From: Diorhabda sublineata
Lineage: Eukaryota; Arthropoda; Insecta; Coleoptera; Chrysomelidae
Assembly (NCBI RefSeq): GCF_026230105.1
Contig: NC_079482.1
Span: 16,616,001-16,680,000 of the forward strand
DNA length: 64,000 nt
Direction of reading: 5' to 3'
The notes under the pieces are model-generated. The model was not told the origin of the DNA, did not search any database, and saw nothing but the letters and a program-made list of their open reading frames with translations. Position numbers and translations under genes: made by a program. Numbering within the stretch: position 1 is the stretch's first letter; each line of letters begins with the position of its first letter. Shown here one piece after another: positions 10,862 through 22,640 of this stretch.

Positions 10862-11255
10862 AATAAATAGCACAGTTAAAAAGATTAAAGAGTTTGAACT
10901 GTTGTACAACCCATTTTAGTACAGGCAAATAAGGTGAAAGTAAATAATAAGTAAAATTTGTGCTCTTAAAAGAAAAATTGTTTATCTCATAAACTAACCA
11001 CTTTAACCTACAAGTATTATACATTTTTGAAATCAGCTCAAAGAGCAGTATCCAAATTTTACATAAAAAATATGAAAAGTAATTTAAAAAAATAAAGGGA
11101 ATGCTGCTAGGGGTGAGGGGGTGGCTTTTCCAGTAAGTTTAAATAAGCCATAATGCTTGCCCCTTCCAACATAAATTGACGTGTTTTTGGATTTTTTCTA
11201 AATACCAGTATTACAAAAGTTATTAAAGGTGGATACTTTTATCTGAAAAGCACTG
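10862..11255 (-). repeat. Right terminal inverted repeat of the 9370-11255 element
   Basis: Mirror copy of 9370-9763, ending in CACTG followed by the TA duplication at 11256-11257. Confidence 0.9.
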
Positions 11256-12321
11256 TATAAATACTACCTGACATTCATTAAAAACAAACTAACCAAAGGA
11301 AATGAAATATTAAGCTCATAATACGAAGAAAATAATTATAGGTACTTATAAAATCGATTTCCATACCATTGCTTCCATCTATTTTATGATTTTGGAATTT
11401 ACCAATTGTATTTTGTAATTATGGGTATTGAAATTTGAAAAGTTATTCAAATTCTATAAATTTTGGATGATCTTTCCTCCCTATTTCATTTGAAATACTA
11501 TTTACCTGTAAAAATTTTTCATTCCTAAAATATATTGTTGAGGTGCGTTGTGCTTTCCGATTGGTTCTGCTTTCAGTTTTGTATTTTGTATTTGGTCAAA
11601 GTTGGCTCAAACCATAAAAAAATAGATCAGTAGTTTTTCCGATGTAAATCAATGACTTATATGATATTCAGTTAGTCAAATATTGTTATCGCCATTTGTA
11701 TGCACCACAAGCGAATGGAATTAATTTTTACCATTAGAAAGCTACAAATTTTTCATTCGTACCCCTGTCGAAACCGGAAAATTTCAGTTTTCTCTATCAG
11801 CTCGTTTGCGTCATTCAGGGAGAGAGGGAGAGAGAAACGAAAGCCTTATGGTAATTTCTTCAACGATCAATAATCAACGAAGAGTTCCAGCGCAAATGTG
11901 AAGACTTTGAAACGGCAAGAGACGTGGGGATGAGCAAAAAACCTAACCAACCAATCAAGATAAGTATCTTCATTTTTATTTAAAAAATTGTTACTGGTGC
12001 ATTAAAGCTTTTTTTAAAATTTTTGTTCATTTCAGGTTGATGGATGTTTTCATGAAACGTTTAAGGAGCTAATCAATTTGAAACTCATGTACCTAAGTAC
12101 GGTAGATAACATTTTTCACCTTATAATTGCCATTTATAATTTTCAGTTTGTTTTATGTCACTGAACTCTATGCTTTATGAGTTACAATTTATGCAAATGC
12201 AAAACTGTAAGAGCAGAAAGAAGCGGGATCAGAGATATTCGAAGATATATTACATGAATTAGAATGAAAGAAAGTGGATGATTCAGAAGTGGAGAGAAAG
12301 CAATTGGAAACAAAATTAATA
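11256..12321. other. AT-rich DNA without recognisable gene
   Basis: A short purine-rich GAGAGAGGGAGAGAG tract lies near 11819-11834. No coding exon, terminal repeat or RNA gene was recognised. Confidence 0.5.
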
Positions 12322-12595
12322 TTAATTCAAGTGATCAGACAAGACTTTTTCCTCAAGAAGGCTTGCACCATCACCAGTACTGACATGAATGATTTGGTTT
12401 TCAGTTTTCCATTTGGCAGCACAAGTATCAGTATCTGGAATTATGGTTGTTGCGCCTCGATTTATAGCCTCAATCAATTCGTTCGTCAGGCTTTTTTTCC
12501 CTTGTTAAAGTTGGCAAATTCAACTATTTCTGTTGGTCGATTCCACACAACTTCCACGATTCTGATTATCTCCGAAAATTTTGCGTTACTTTTGT
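12322..12595 (-). pseudogene. Pgk: Phosphoglycerate kinase C-terminal pseudogene fragment
   Basis: The minus strand reads KFSEIIRIVEVVWNRPTEIV, then EFANFNKGKK, and after a frame change LTNELIEAINRGATTIIP, DTDTCAAKWKTENQIIHVST and GDGASLLEEKVL before TAA at 12324-12322. These blocks match, in order, the C-terminal domain of phosphoglycerate kinase: VWNGP-GVFEF-NF--GT, E----TTIIGGGDTATCAAKW, and VSHVSTGGGASLELLEGK-LPG. The nucleotide-binding GGGD and GGGAS glycine loops are damaged (IIGGGDTA shortened to IIPDTD, STGGGAS to STGDGAS), and a stop and frameshift separate the halves. The catalytic glycolytic enzyme cannot be produced. It looks like a truncated retrocopy or a very old duplicate; no intron is visible inside the preserved part. 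Confidence 0.8.
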
Positions 12596-14782
12596 GGTGA
12601 TTTGTAAAAAAACAATTTGTTTTATTGGTTCTACTTTGTATTAAAATAATTTAGTAAGCATTAAATCTGTATTATGTTGTTTAATTCGTATTTTAGTATT
12701 TTACCTACAAACAAATCTCTAGATGTTCGTTCAATATCAAATTCCTTCCAGCCACCACTGTCAAGGAAGATTTGCTCTAGCCTAAGTATAACGCGTCAGA
12801 TTTAAACATCAGCCGATGTGACATTGATGTGTGTTTAATTGTTTTCAAACAGTTTTCAATTACTCTGTTAACCTTTTATCCCACATTTCCTCAAACTATT
12901 TATGAGTATATAAAAGTATCAATCACGCTGCAGTCCACAACTATATATTATGCTTAAGATTGTGCATAATTATTTCCTTTTGCAATCGTTAAAATTAATA
13001 TGGAATAGATATTTGAATGCACCAATTGGATTAGTTGGCACGTGTGCAGAAAGTATGAACGTATGAACGACTGAGTTGATCTGGAAAAATTTTTCCTAAA
13101 TTTAGCGAAGGCTACAAATAGAAAAATAGATATTATTGAATGGTACAAATAAAAAAAAAATTTTTCTCAAGAAAATCTAATTTTTTCCTACTAGGACCGT
13201 AGATTTTGCAGCATCATATAGATTTTGCATACATCAATATAATGTATAATATATAAGTTCTATTTTAATGCATCTAAATGTTCTTGATTCTATTTTATAT
13301 ACTTTTATTTTAAAAAACATTATATTGGACAGAGATTTCGAAGAATCGATGCAAATCTCTAGAGATTTTCATAAAAATTTTACATCTTGTCTCACTCATT
13401 TACGTTTTCATGCGTTATTAGAAGGCAATGTTTTTTTAAAACCGTAATAAATTGTGGAAGCTGTAAAAGTTTGTTGTTACTTACGTGATAATAGTATTTC
13501 AATACAAATTATTTTCTAATAAAATTAAAGTGCAATTGTACGAGTATGTCACAGTTTTATTTTCATGGGAAAAAGAAAAATCGTTTTAAGTATTCAGGGC
13601 TTTATTAGAGGTTATTATGGTCTCTCCTCTGTAACTTTTTCTATTATGATGCAATTATCCAACATTCCGTAGTATGGTTAAGTATTATATAAATATTTTA
13701 GAACTATTTCATATAGAAAAATATGAAGCTAGATTTCTATAAAATCGTTGTGATACAAAAAAGCATTTGACATCTACGTGTTTACGGTGTTCATAGTTAA
13801 TTCCTACCAATATTCACAAACTCATTCCGTACCATCGTGGAGTTCAAAACGCAATTTTTTACACGCGGTATTCCAATAAATATATTTCTATATGTGACAC
13901 ACGGAAGAATTATAAGCTTTAAATTTTCAACGTTGTTACACACCAGCAAAATATTAACTTTATTCCAAAGTTCAATAAAAAGTATTTTATGTATTTTTCA
14001 AACATTTTAAACATTTTATTAGCCACTTTATCGATTTGGATCCTGTGTATCTTCGTCGACCTCTTGCACCCTTAACAATGAACGAATTTAAAAAGTTTCT
14101 TCTAAAAAATATTATTCTACTTCTTGAATTTTTCTTCTTATTACTTCTGAAGAAAAATAGCAAAGGAATTAATGTTCTAAATAAAACAGTATTTGATGAA
14201 CTATTATTATGGCTGTGGAGAAACCATTTTAACCTTTTTTGAACTCAAGCGATTTGCTACTTATAGTCGCTACCTTGACTAAGGTACTCACCACAAAGTT
14301 GAAATTTTTTGTATAATTAATTTAATAATAGTTAAGTATGAGAACGTACTTCCACCTGGGGTGGCGCAGACGCAAAAATACCCCATTTTTGATAATTATA
14401 AAATGTTTTACAAACAAAATATTGTTTCATACGTCTGCCGTTTACATTATGTTTTGATTTATATTATTCGTAATATGTAAAAAAATTAGCAGAAGATTCT
14501 GGCAGCTGCAAATACCTATCAGGTATGTTTAGAATTATATTCAAATTCAACTACATCCAAAAGTCGCACCTTACGTAAAGTATTTGCTTGTAGATGTATG
14601 TCCAAAAAGAATCTTATGGTTGCAATTTTGTTGTTAATTTCAAGCTGCTTCTATTTACCTTACATTGCATGTCATTGTGATGAACTTCGTAATTAAAAAT
14701 TGATAACATGGTAAATTTAAATTCGGACTTTAGAATAAAATGACCCGATACTAAAGGCGTAGTTCCAAAATAAACTCGCGTA
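12596..14782. other. AT-rich DNA without recognisable gene
   Basis: No recognised exon, repeat structure or transposase motif. Short open frames are low-complexity. Confidence 0.5.
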
Positions 14783-16109
14783 CATAGAAATCGGCCCACC
14801 GTAAACTTTTGACTATAACTATTTTTTTTTCTAAATTATCCATCAGATCAAAAAACGAAATATGTTGTTTGAAAGATATTTTTATATGCTTTAATGCGAC
14901 TATAAATTCGTTAGCAAGGCTTATCGTTTATATGCGTAGCAACCGGTGAAAAAATGTTTGATTGTGATTGTAACGAAAATAACAAATTTGTCAAATATTA
15001 AAATCTTTTTATAATCTCAATAGTGTTCAAGTGTGTAAATTTAAAGCATATTACACCACGAAAAGCCTTGGTCAACGAGCTATTACTATGACCCGCGGAG
15101 CGGTTCGAAGAGTGTGCCAACGTTAAGAGGAGACCGGATGCTTTTATAGGCGACTTGGAACAGGCAGAAAGCGACTTACAACTGCTCGTGATGACCTCTT
15201 TATTGTATCAACAATATTAGAAGATAGTTACCTTGATGCCGTTCAAGTGAAAATAGGAGCGATTGATCCAAAACTAACTCCAGATCATCGGCAAGCACGG
15301 CTACGTGTGCACAGGATAATCTGAATTGGACGTTGTGACAATGGGGATCTGTTCTGTTCTCAAATGAGACCAGAATATGCCTTTATGGTAACGACCGAGA
15401 AAGGAAAGTGTACCAAAGAGGAAGAGGGTAAATTTGCAGATTACTGCTTTGAAGAACGGAGTGCTTATGAAGGTGGTTAGTGCATGATCTGGGGTGCAAT
15501 TTCTATAGAAGCACGAACCAACCCTGTGTTCATTCGTAGGGGCGACCGTGTTCACGGAAGAAGATGTTTAACGGCTGATAGATATAGAAGATATTAGTAA
15601 TTCATGTGATACCTAACGCCGACTACATTGGAGACGAATTTACCTTTATGCATGACAACGCAAGGCCGCACACCGCCAGAATCGCGCAAGATTACATTGC
15701 AGAATTCGGTTTTCAGGTTATGGGGTGGTCAACATACAATCCATACCTAAATCCGATAAAACATTTATGGGATACTCTAAAAAGAAGAATTCGAGCTAGA
15801 CTTTCTACCCCAAACTCGATCCCTTATTATTGCTTATTTTTGCAGAAGAAGAGTAGCTATTCCACAAGAAATAATAACTTGATGAGATCTACGTCGAATC
15901 ATATGAGAGATGAAATATTCATGTTAATAATAAAAAAGCTCAATCTGCCTAATGATAAACATAGGAAGTCGAAATAAGTTTTCATAAATTAATACCCACA
16001 ATAGAGCATATTAAATTTTCTTTCAAACAGCAAATTTTTTTGATCTCCTGAATAATTTAAAAAATATATATAGTTAAAGTCAAAACTTTACAGTAGGCCC
16101 ATTTCTATG
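14783..16109 (+). mobile_element. Tc1-like element with about 145-bp degenerate inverted repeats
   Basis: The left end CATAGAAATCGGCCCACCG follows TA at 14781-14782. The right end is its complement (TAGGCCCATTTCTATG), followed by CA at 16110-16111, a TA decayed by one base. Similarity of the two ends extends inward for about 145 bases with roughly one mismatch in four, and the coding region is full of stops, so the insertion is old. Length (1327 bp) fits a Tc1-type element. A second copy of the left end lies at 28583-28905. Confidence 0.85.
15050..15977 (+). pseudogene. Tc1-type transposase pseudogene with lost catalytic residues
   Basis: Recognisable blocks are LTPDHRQARL; FSNETRICLYGND (normally FSDE-R, so the first catalytic Asp is now Asn); YQRGRGKF-like text in the same frame; EGG-CMIWGAIS; then an open stretch with FMHDNARPHTARI (second Asp kept) and NPYLNPIKHLWDTLKRRI. 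In the last block the family normally has PDLNPIEHLWD: the terminal Glu of the DD34E triad is Lys here. Two of three catalytic residues are changed and several stops and frame changes are present. Confidence 0.8.
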
Positions 16110-17124
16110 CACGTAAGTATATTTCACAGTCACAGGAGTTCTATCAAATTTTCAAAAAATATGAAAAGCTACTACCATGTACAATTTTTTTTAATTACCA
16201 AAACGGTAAATTTTTCCAATGTTCCCGGAATTATATACAGGCTAAAGTTCATCTTCGACTATTTTATTTAATGCAGGATCAAATCTTTTAATACTAAAAC
16301 GACATGAGGGTTGAAAATTCAATTCTCCATCACCTTCGACCTCGGCCAATGAATTAATTTCATAAATTGTTAAATATTACTTAATTACATTTTTAAGTAA
16401 AATCTACATATGAGTTAATGTGATATATATTATGTATCTAAATTGCAAACCTCATTTTGAACACATAAAAACAATGCATCAATAAAAGTACAGTGTACAA
16501 AACGTGAGAAAATGACATAATTATCTCTCACTAGATTTGCGCTCGGGAAAACACATGTCATTTTTCTCATTTGCTATAAGGTGTCCTAGAGTCAAGATGA
16601 GAATTTGCTAGAAAGTTCAGATTAAACACCATGAACAATTCAAAAATTACGTTACTTGTATGTACAATCAATTGTTAAGTAGTCTTGTCACAATTTTAAT
16701 ATCAATACCAATTCTTTTGGAATCTATTGTCTATAAATGATTATATCGAAAGATCTAAGACTATATGTATGAAAATTAATAAAGAATACTATTTTGAAAG
16801 ACGTAGACGTAATCATGAATATGAGACAGCGGATGTTGCGAGTTTTTTTGTACGAACTCTGCTCTTAGTAAGTCTTAGTGAGTATTTATACTACTATTGT
16901 CATTACTTTAATTACTCGTGGTTGCCAGTAAATATTCTCTCGAATAATATGCTGTGTCTAAATTACTTTCGTAATCCAAACAATGTACACTTAATATTTT
17001 TCGTTCCTTTCGATAATGTTTTGTATAATTCAATTTAACTTTGTTAAGAATTTTAACTTGAAATGGGTATAACAATAAAAATAAACGATAGAACCGTAAC
17101 ACTTCTTAATATTATATTAATAAA
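16110..17124. other. AT-rich DNA without recognisable gene
   Basis: A 103-codon plus-strand open frame (16727-17038) has no recognised motif and an unconvincing composition. Nothing else is seen. Confidence 0.4.
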
Positions 17125-17660
17125 CTAGCTGACCAGGCAGACTTCATACTGCCTCAATCCATAAATATAAAACCTAAAATTTTGTATAAAATAAATTTAA
17201 AACAAACAAAAAGAATCCTTTTTCTATTAAAACAAATAAAAAAATGATCGGTAGGAATGATATTTTATTATTATTTTCGATTAATTACACATGATGTTGC
17301 TTACTTACAAAACAGATTTTTCTTGAAATACTGGCTATTTATAAGGTTTCAATTTGATATTGACAGACACACCCAGATTTGATACAGTCTGTTAATCAAT
17401 TTAAAGCTTTATGATAAAATATATTTTCGTTTTGTTTTGTGGTGGGAAATTAAGCAAAGATCACGGTTTTCCGATGCACGAACATGCGACGTATAATTGT
17501 CCATGAGCGAAACAGGGAAACTCAAAGTTGATTCTGCAAACTTCCAACGACTGGCCTTGCGATTTATTTATGGTCATCGCAAAATCCAGACGTACCGGAA
17601 CATAAAAAGTGCATCGAGAATAGTGTTGGCCCGTAACGGAATTTGTTTCCAGACTAAGAT
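17125..17660 (-). mobile_element. Helitron 3' end with PIF1-like helicase remnant
   Basis: On the minus strand the last part of a Helitron RepHel protein is readable: FAMTINKSQGQSLEVC (helicase motif V region), then NFEFPCFAHGQLYVACSCIG (normally GQLYVACSR, motif VI; the Arg is Cys here) and DLCLISHHKTKRKYIL. About 250 bases downstream is a textbook Helitron terminus: a 6-bp stem (17135-17140 with 17149-17154) around an 8-base loop, then CTAG at 17128-17125, followed by T on the minus strand. Helitrons replicate by a rolling-circle mechanism and insert between A and T, ending in CTRR. The 5' end and Rep domain are not present within readable distance. Confidence 0.8.
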
Positions 17661-20172
17661 AGATCTAATCTGCACTTATTTCTCGAGTTATGGAAACTGG
17701 TAGTAATGTAGCTGTAGGAGCTCCACAGTAACTAGCAAAATTTTGTCTGTCTCATCTATGTACCTGTCATAGTTCTACTGAGAAGGAATGAAAACAATTA
17801 GTTATCTATTATGGGTATATTTCATAGATGTATAATAATCCAGTCGTTACAATTAAGTAGACTAATTCAATACATTTGCCAAGATTTTTTTTCTAAAACA
17901 CAATTTACATTATCTTGCAGATAATTACTTATAAAATTAAAAAAAAAAATTAGCTCTGTTTCGGTTTCTAATACATGTTTTTTCAGTACTCGATAAATTA
18001 TTATTCCTAGTTGAAATCTTAAGAGTAAAATACTAAAACTTAACTTCAACATCACTAACTCTTGGTAGTTGGCACTCAACAGTATATATATTTGAGAAAA
18101 AAGATTGAATCAAAGGGAGCTGGATTATTGAGGTTTGTTATATTTGTAATACAAACTATGAATATCTTGTTTAAGGCAAATTCATCTTACACTATTTTAT
18201 ATACGGAAAGCTCCACATTAATTAATCTTTTTATAAGTAAATTAGTCCAGTTCTATTGCTTTGAGTAAATGTTTAACAACGGTTCTATAAAAATTTTTCA
18301 AAAATTATGAGGAACTAACACGCCTCTTTCGAATATTTAATAGAATTTCTTTTTTTAAAAAAGTTTTATCAAATTGATTCGTTATGTTGATAATTTTTGA
18401 TTAATTTTTAACAGTACGGAAACTGATATTTCAAGATGACCTTATTAACATATACAGAATACCAAAGATGAGTAGTACATCTGCGAATTTCTAATGAGAC
18501 GTATAACTATGAGATCTCAAATTTATCTATTTTTCGACATGCGAATTTTGTAACTGATAAACATACTGACACTTTCGAATGTGAAAGTCTACGTATTCGA
18601 AAACATATTTATATTATTGTTGCATTCAAATGCATTAGTTTTCAGCCATCTTAAAACATATCACTTACTAGTATTTGAAGCATGTATACATAATTATTAA
18701 TTTCTTTATGTTTCTAATGTTCTTGATTTTAGGTCTCTTCAAGTTTTTCTAATAATTTTTAAAATGTAGATAAAATTTAACGTTTCGACTTTTCTTTAAG
18801 TCTATCAAAATATGATATTAACACTCACAATTTATAAGCATATCAAAATCATTGAGTTTTAGTAAGCTCTCGCTTCACTTTTTGTGTACTATAAATGCCT
18901 TTAAGCACAGTAAATGGAAAAGCAGATATCCCCCAAAAAATTACTCTCAAATAAACATCAGAAAGCATTTCTAAACAGCTGCGGAAAAAAATTGTGACGA
19001 ATCAAAATAAAAATGTTATTGGATCAGATAATCTATTTAAAAGTCATATTTTCCTAGAAATCCTTTTTTCAATTCACGAATACTGTACTGGTAAATTCTA
19101 TAAAGTTATTTTACTTCTTAATAGTAAATTTTTACTTCTATATCAATTTTGTGGAAAGAAATTTGTATTATATACTTTTTTTCATATCCATTATGACAAT
19201 ATAAATAATACATACTTTTTCTTGACAGGAATTGATCATTTTAAAAACGAACTTGAAGGTATTATTAATAATCAATAGACTACAGTCACGCAAATTTTCA
19301 ACATCATTTGTTATTCAACTTACAGAACTTCATTTTGTCGGTTCAGACCAAGTGTATTTTATGATTTCCAGAATTGTTATTTCTATTGGAAACAAAAATT
19401 CGATTGAGGCAGTTATCAACATAAGATTCACGGTGAATCGTAGTTAAGAGAAACACGAGTAGGTACCCATATGAGTGATATAATTCGAAAGCGGTTGATT
19501 TGTGGTTAGAGATTTGCCACACTCTGGCTGTTTGGTATCAGAGATAAAATGAATATCTGTCTTACCATTTTTATTTTTCAATCAGCAACAATGTTCTTTT
19601 GTATGAAAACAAAAATGACCTAACGGACGGATTTTAAGTGGCATACGTGTATTATATTGGTAGAGGCTAACAAAACCTAGGTGAATAATAAATATTTTGT
19701 GATTTTAATGATTTTTTATCTTAGATTATTTTGATAGTGGTAGCACTTGGCCTCTTCAAAGTAAGCGGTAGACATACTCCCTCATTACTTATTGAAAACT
19801 TCATTATATAACCTAAAATGCAATGTAGATCTTTGAATTGATGATAGAAACTTTAGAAATAACATAGACAAGCAAGCATAGTTAATAAATATTTATGAGA
19901 ATACAGTCTACGTTGATGCAAAAAATAGTAAATCGGAGGATGTAAAGTGCAAAAGAAATGAGTTCTTTTAGCCGAAATAACATCATATTTAATGAACATT
20001 CGGATAAAGAAAGTAGTAAGATTAGTAACATTAGAAACAGTTTGGCAAGTCAAATAAGATGTATTATCAAAAAGTATGATTAATAGATTTCTATAACAGT
20101 AATCACCAATACTGTGTTTGTATTGAAACATGAATGTTGAACAACGCATCAAAATTAAGTTATTGTGATAAT
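17661..20172. other. AT-rich DNA without recognisable gene
   Basis: The first 100 bases may still be decayed Helitron coding sequence on the minus strand. The remainder has short open frames only; nothing recognised. Confidence 0.4.
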
Positions 20173-20488
20173 TTCCACACCATGCCGGGGTAGGTCGGGC
20201 GGCCTAAGCCGCGTTGATGTAGACGGCCTGGGCGGCTTTGCCAGGTTAGAAAATACCGGCCCGGGCCGTGCCGATCCCAACCCGCATAAAGTAGGTACAG
20301 ATCAAAGGAAGCCAAGCCGATCCGAACAAAAATATAGAGTGGGGACGTGTCGAGCGACCCCGAGCGGCTTTAGTTACAATTAAACTATAATGTAGGTAGA
20401 AATAACCCGGTCGGCTTCGTTTTCCCGTACCCGCTCGGCTTAGCCCACCAGAGTCAACCTGCCCGGCCTACCGTGGCATAGTGTGGAC
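20173..20488. mobile_element. GC-rich foldback (MITE-like) element
   Basis: A strikingly GC-rich island in an AT-rich landscape. Its ends are inverted copies: CCACACCATGCCGGGGTAGG on the left, and on the right the complement of CCACACTATGCCACGGTAGG. Similarity continues inward through GGCCTAAGCC-like text. No coding capacity is evident despite an open frame. Size, lack of coding and terminal complementarity suggest a MITE or foldback element. The exact ends and target duplication could not be fixed, and the family is not recognised. Confidence 0.55.
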
Positions 20489-21939
20489 CCTGCTTTAGAA
20501 TAAACTTTAAGCTTGTCCGCTATTTTGTGCATAAAAAACTTTCATGTAGGTAAGTGATTATATATTATATTCTTTATTCGTTTTCTCAGTACTACCTTCA
20601 CCTTGAGTTTTTCGTGTTTCACCAAGCACAATTTTGAAGTTTAGCCATTTATTAATCCTACTATGTATTAATATTCACAAATCGCGGTATCAACTTTAAC
20701 TAATTCACAGCAGTTATAGCTAAATCTCTCAAAGCAAATTTGATTTAATTCTCAATTAAGTGTCACTGATTCTTTTAGTTGGAGTTGACCCTTCCTAACA
20801 ACTCACATCTCTTGTGACATAAATTCATCTACCACAAGCAAGCTACACATACTAGATGTGATTTTATACCCTTCCAAAAGTTTCTCCTCTAGAAGGTAGA
20901 AGCCTTGACAAATAGGCTGCTATTTAAATATTTTTTATTGATCAAATGATGATATTGAATACTAATAATTGGAAAGATATTTTTTTATAAAAACACTACA
21001 TAATTCATTAACTTGATCAAAGTATTGAGAAATAGCAACTGCATAATAAAGTATGAAAAAGTTTCAAACAGGCGAAATGTCGTCTAGTGTTAATTAGGTT
21101 TATATAACCAGCAAAAAGTGTAGCAAATGTGGTAAATATTAGGTATAAGGTGAAACTATCATAACAATTCAATAACAAAACACAAAAGCTGCATTCGGTA
21201 TTTAACGAAGGGAAAACAGGTATTCAGAAAAATATAGTGACAAATTAGAAGGGAAGACGAGAAGAGTAAAGCAAAGAGTGACACTAGAATATAATCGAAG
21301 AATGGAAAATATTATATGGAAATATAGTTAAAACAATAGATTGTAATAAATCGATGCATGCAAGAAAATCGACTAGATTACATTCAATAGAACCTAGGGA
21401 CAACAATAGTGAGCGAAGCAAAAATTACGAAAGTCCTAAATGGCACAAGCAATAATACACCCGCTGGAAATAAAAAAATGGAATCGTTGCAATATAGAAG
21501 GGAAAGTATTGCATCCTTTATCTAGGTACTTTTAAACAAAATCCAATGAGGAGAAGTAATTGCAAATAAATGAAACTTTGCCTTACATATCCTTCACATG
21601 TAAAAAAGTAAATAAGAAATAAACCAACAATTATTATAGAGGTACTATATATAGGATACGGTACTATATCCTCAATCGCAAGGTTCTTCACCACAATATA
21701 AAAGACGAAATAGAACAACCTGTGGATGATTTGAGTGAATAACAGTAAGAAACATTACAGAAAACTTGTAGTGAGACATCGAAATACATATAACATTTAT
21801 ATGTTATGGAAAGCTATGGGAATAACGAACGGTCTAGAGAAATGGGTTAATATAACGAAAAAAGTTATTTAAAGATACAAATGCACAAATTAGGAAATAA
21901 ATTAATGGAATCGATAGTTATAACAAAATGAGTAAAACC
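20489..21939. other. AT-rich DNA; 3' part possibly LINE-derived
   Basis: Up to about 21050 nothing is recognised. From about 21060 the sequence becomes purine-rich on the plus strand (runs such as GAAGGGAAGACGAGAAGAG), as in decayed LINE coding regions, and leads into the readable reverse transcriptase remnant at 21940. No clear motif can be assigned to this stretch itself. Confidence 0.4.
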
Positions 21940-22640
21940 AAGATGTGGCACATCGTCCACACTTTGCAATTTTTGTATGGATCATGCCTCACAAAGATGG
22001 TACCGGAAACGTGGAATTATGGGTATACCCGTACAAGGTAATTTAGTTCATTCACTACTATTGTTAGATGATAACGTTATTTTTGCGCAGGAAGAAGAAG
22101 ACATGGTTTATATGATAAGGCAGTTGGAAGAAATATACGAATTGTGGTGACGTGAAATAAATATGAGTAAAACTATGGTACTTGTGTGGAAATGCTATGG
22201 AAACAAAAATAGTACGAAGAAAATCAGCTACACAAGCACTTCATAAACTGCCACTAAGTTAAAATCTCACCCAAGAAATTAAAAATGTCTATCTAAGAAT
22301 AGTACGGAATATTCTTACTTTATATGAGGTAAAAGAATGTCCAATTAGAGCAATAGGAAACAGAATAAAAATTGTGGGAATGTCTTTTACGAGAGCAGAG
22401 AAATAAAGCAACGAATAGGGATAGAATGCACAATAATACGGAAACCAGATAACAGAGCATTACACGTCCAAAGAATGCCAGAGCACAGGTGGTCAAAACG
22501 TTTACTGGAATGGCATCCTCTGAGAAGAACACGTAGAGGTCGACTAACTCTAGAAAGGAAAACATAAACTGAACGTGCGATGGTTGTTGCACACCTGAGA
22601 GTAGGGACTGTAATGTGAGAGAAGACAAGATCGGTGAACT
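21940..22640 (+). pseudogene. LINE reverse transcriptase pseudogene
   Basis: The first part reads GIMGIPVQGNLVHSLLLLDD, then NVIFAQEEEDMVYMIRQLEE and YELW. This matches the reverse transcriptase palm region around the F/Y-ADD box (normally HSLLFADDQV--A-DE-D--YM---L-EEYE-WGL). The Phe-Ala of the box has become Leu-Leu, but both Asp residues remain. Downstream, RIGIECTIIRKPDNRALHV, QRMPEHRWSKRLLEWHPLRR and RTRRGRLTLERKT represent the C-terminal tail (GH--RMPE-R-PKR-LEW-P--RR-RGRP---W). Stops and frameshifts are scattered throughout. Confidence 0.75.

Larger units (their letters stand above)
9370..11255 (-). mobile_element. Tc1/mariner-superfamily element with 394-bp inverted repeats, flanked by TA
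   Basis: The element is 1886 bp and begins and ends with CAGTGCTTTTCAGATAAAAG and its complement. It is flanked by TA on both sides (9368-9369 and 11256-11257), the expected target duplication. The inverted repeats are about 394 bp each and differ at only a handful of positions. One transposase-derived frame lies between them on the minus strand. The repeats extend almost to the stop codon of the transposase on one side and to within about 120 bases of its start on the other. High arm identity suggests a young insertion. The coding region has lost an internal part, so the copy is non-autonomous. Confidence 0.9.

Noticed and set aside
12274..12600. 108-codon plus-strand open frame
   Set aside because: The antisense strand encodes the PGK-like fragment; the plus-strand frame has no recognisable content.
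16727..17038. 103-codon plus-strand open frame
   Set aside because: No motif, atypical aromatic-rich composition and no splice or repeat context.
20165..20383. 72-codon frame in the GC-rich island
   Set aside because: Gly/Arg-rich translation generated by GC-rich repeats inside a foldback element; no protein family evident.
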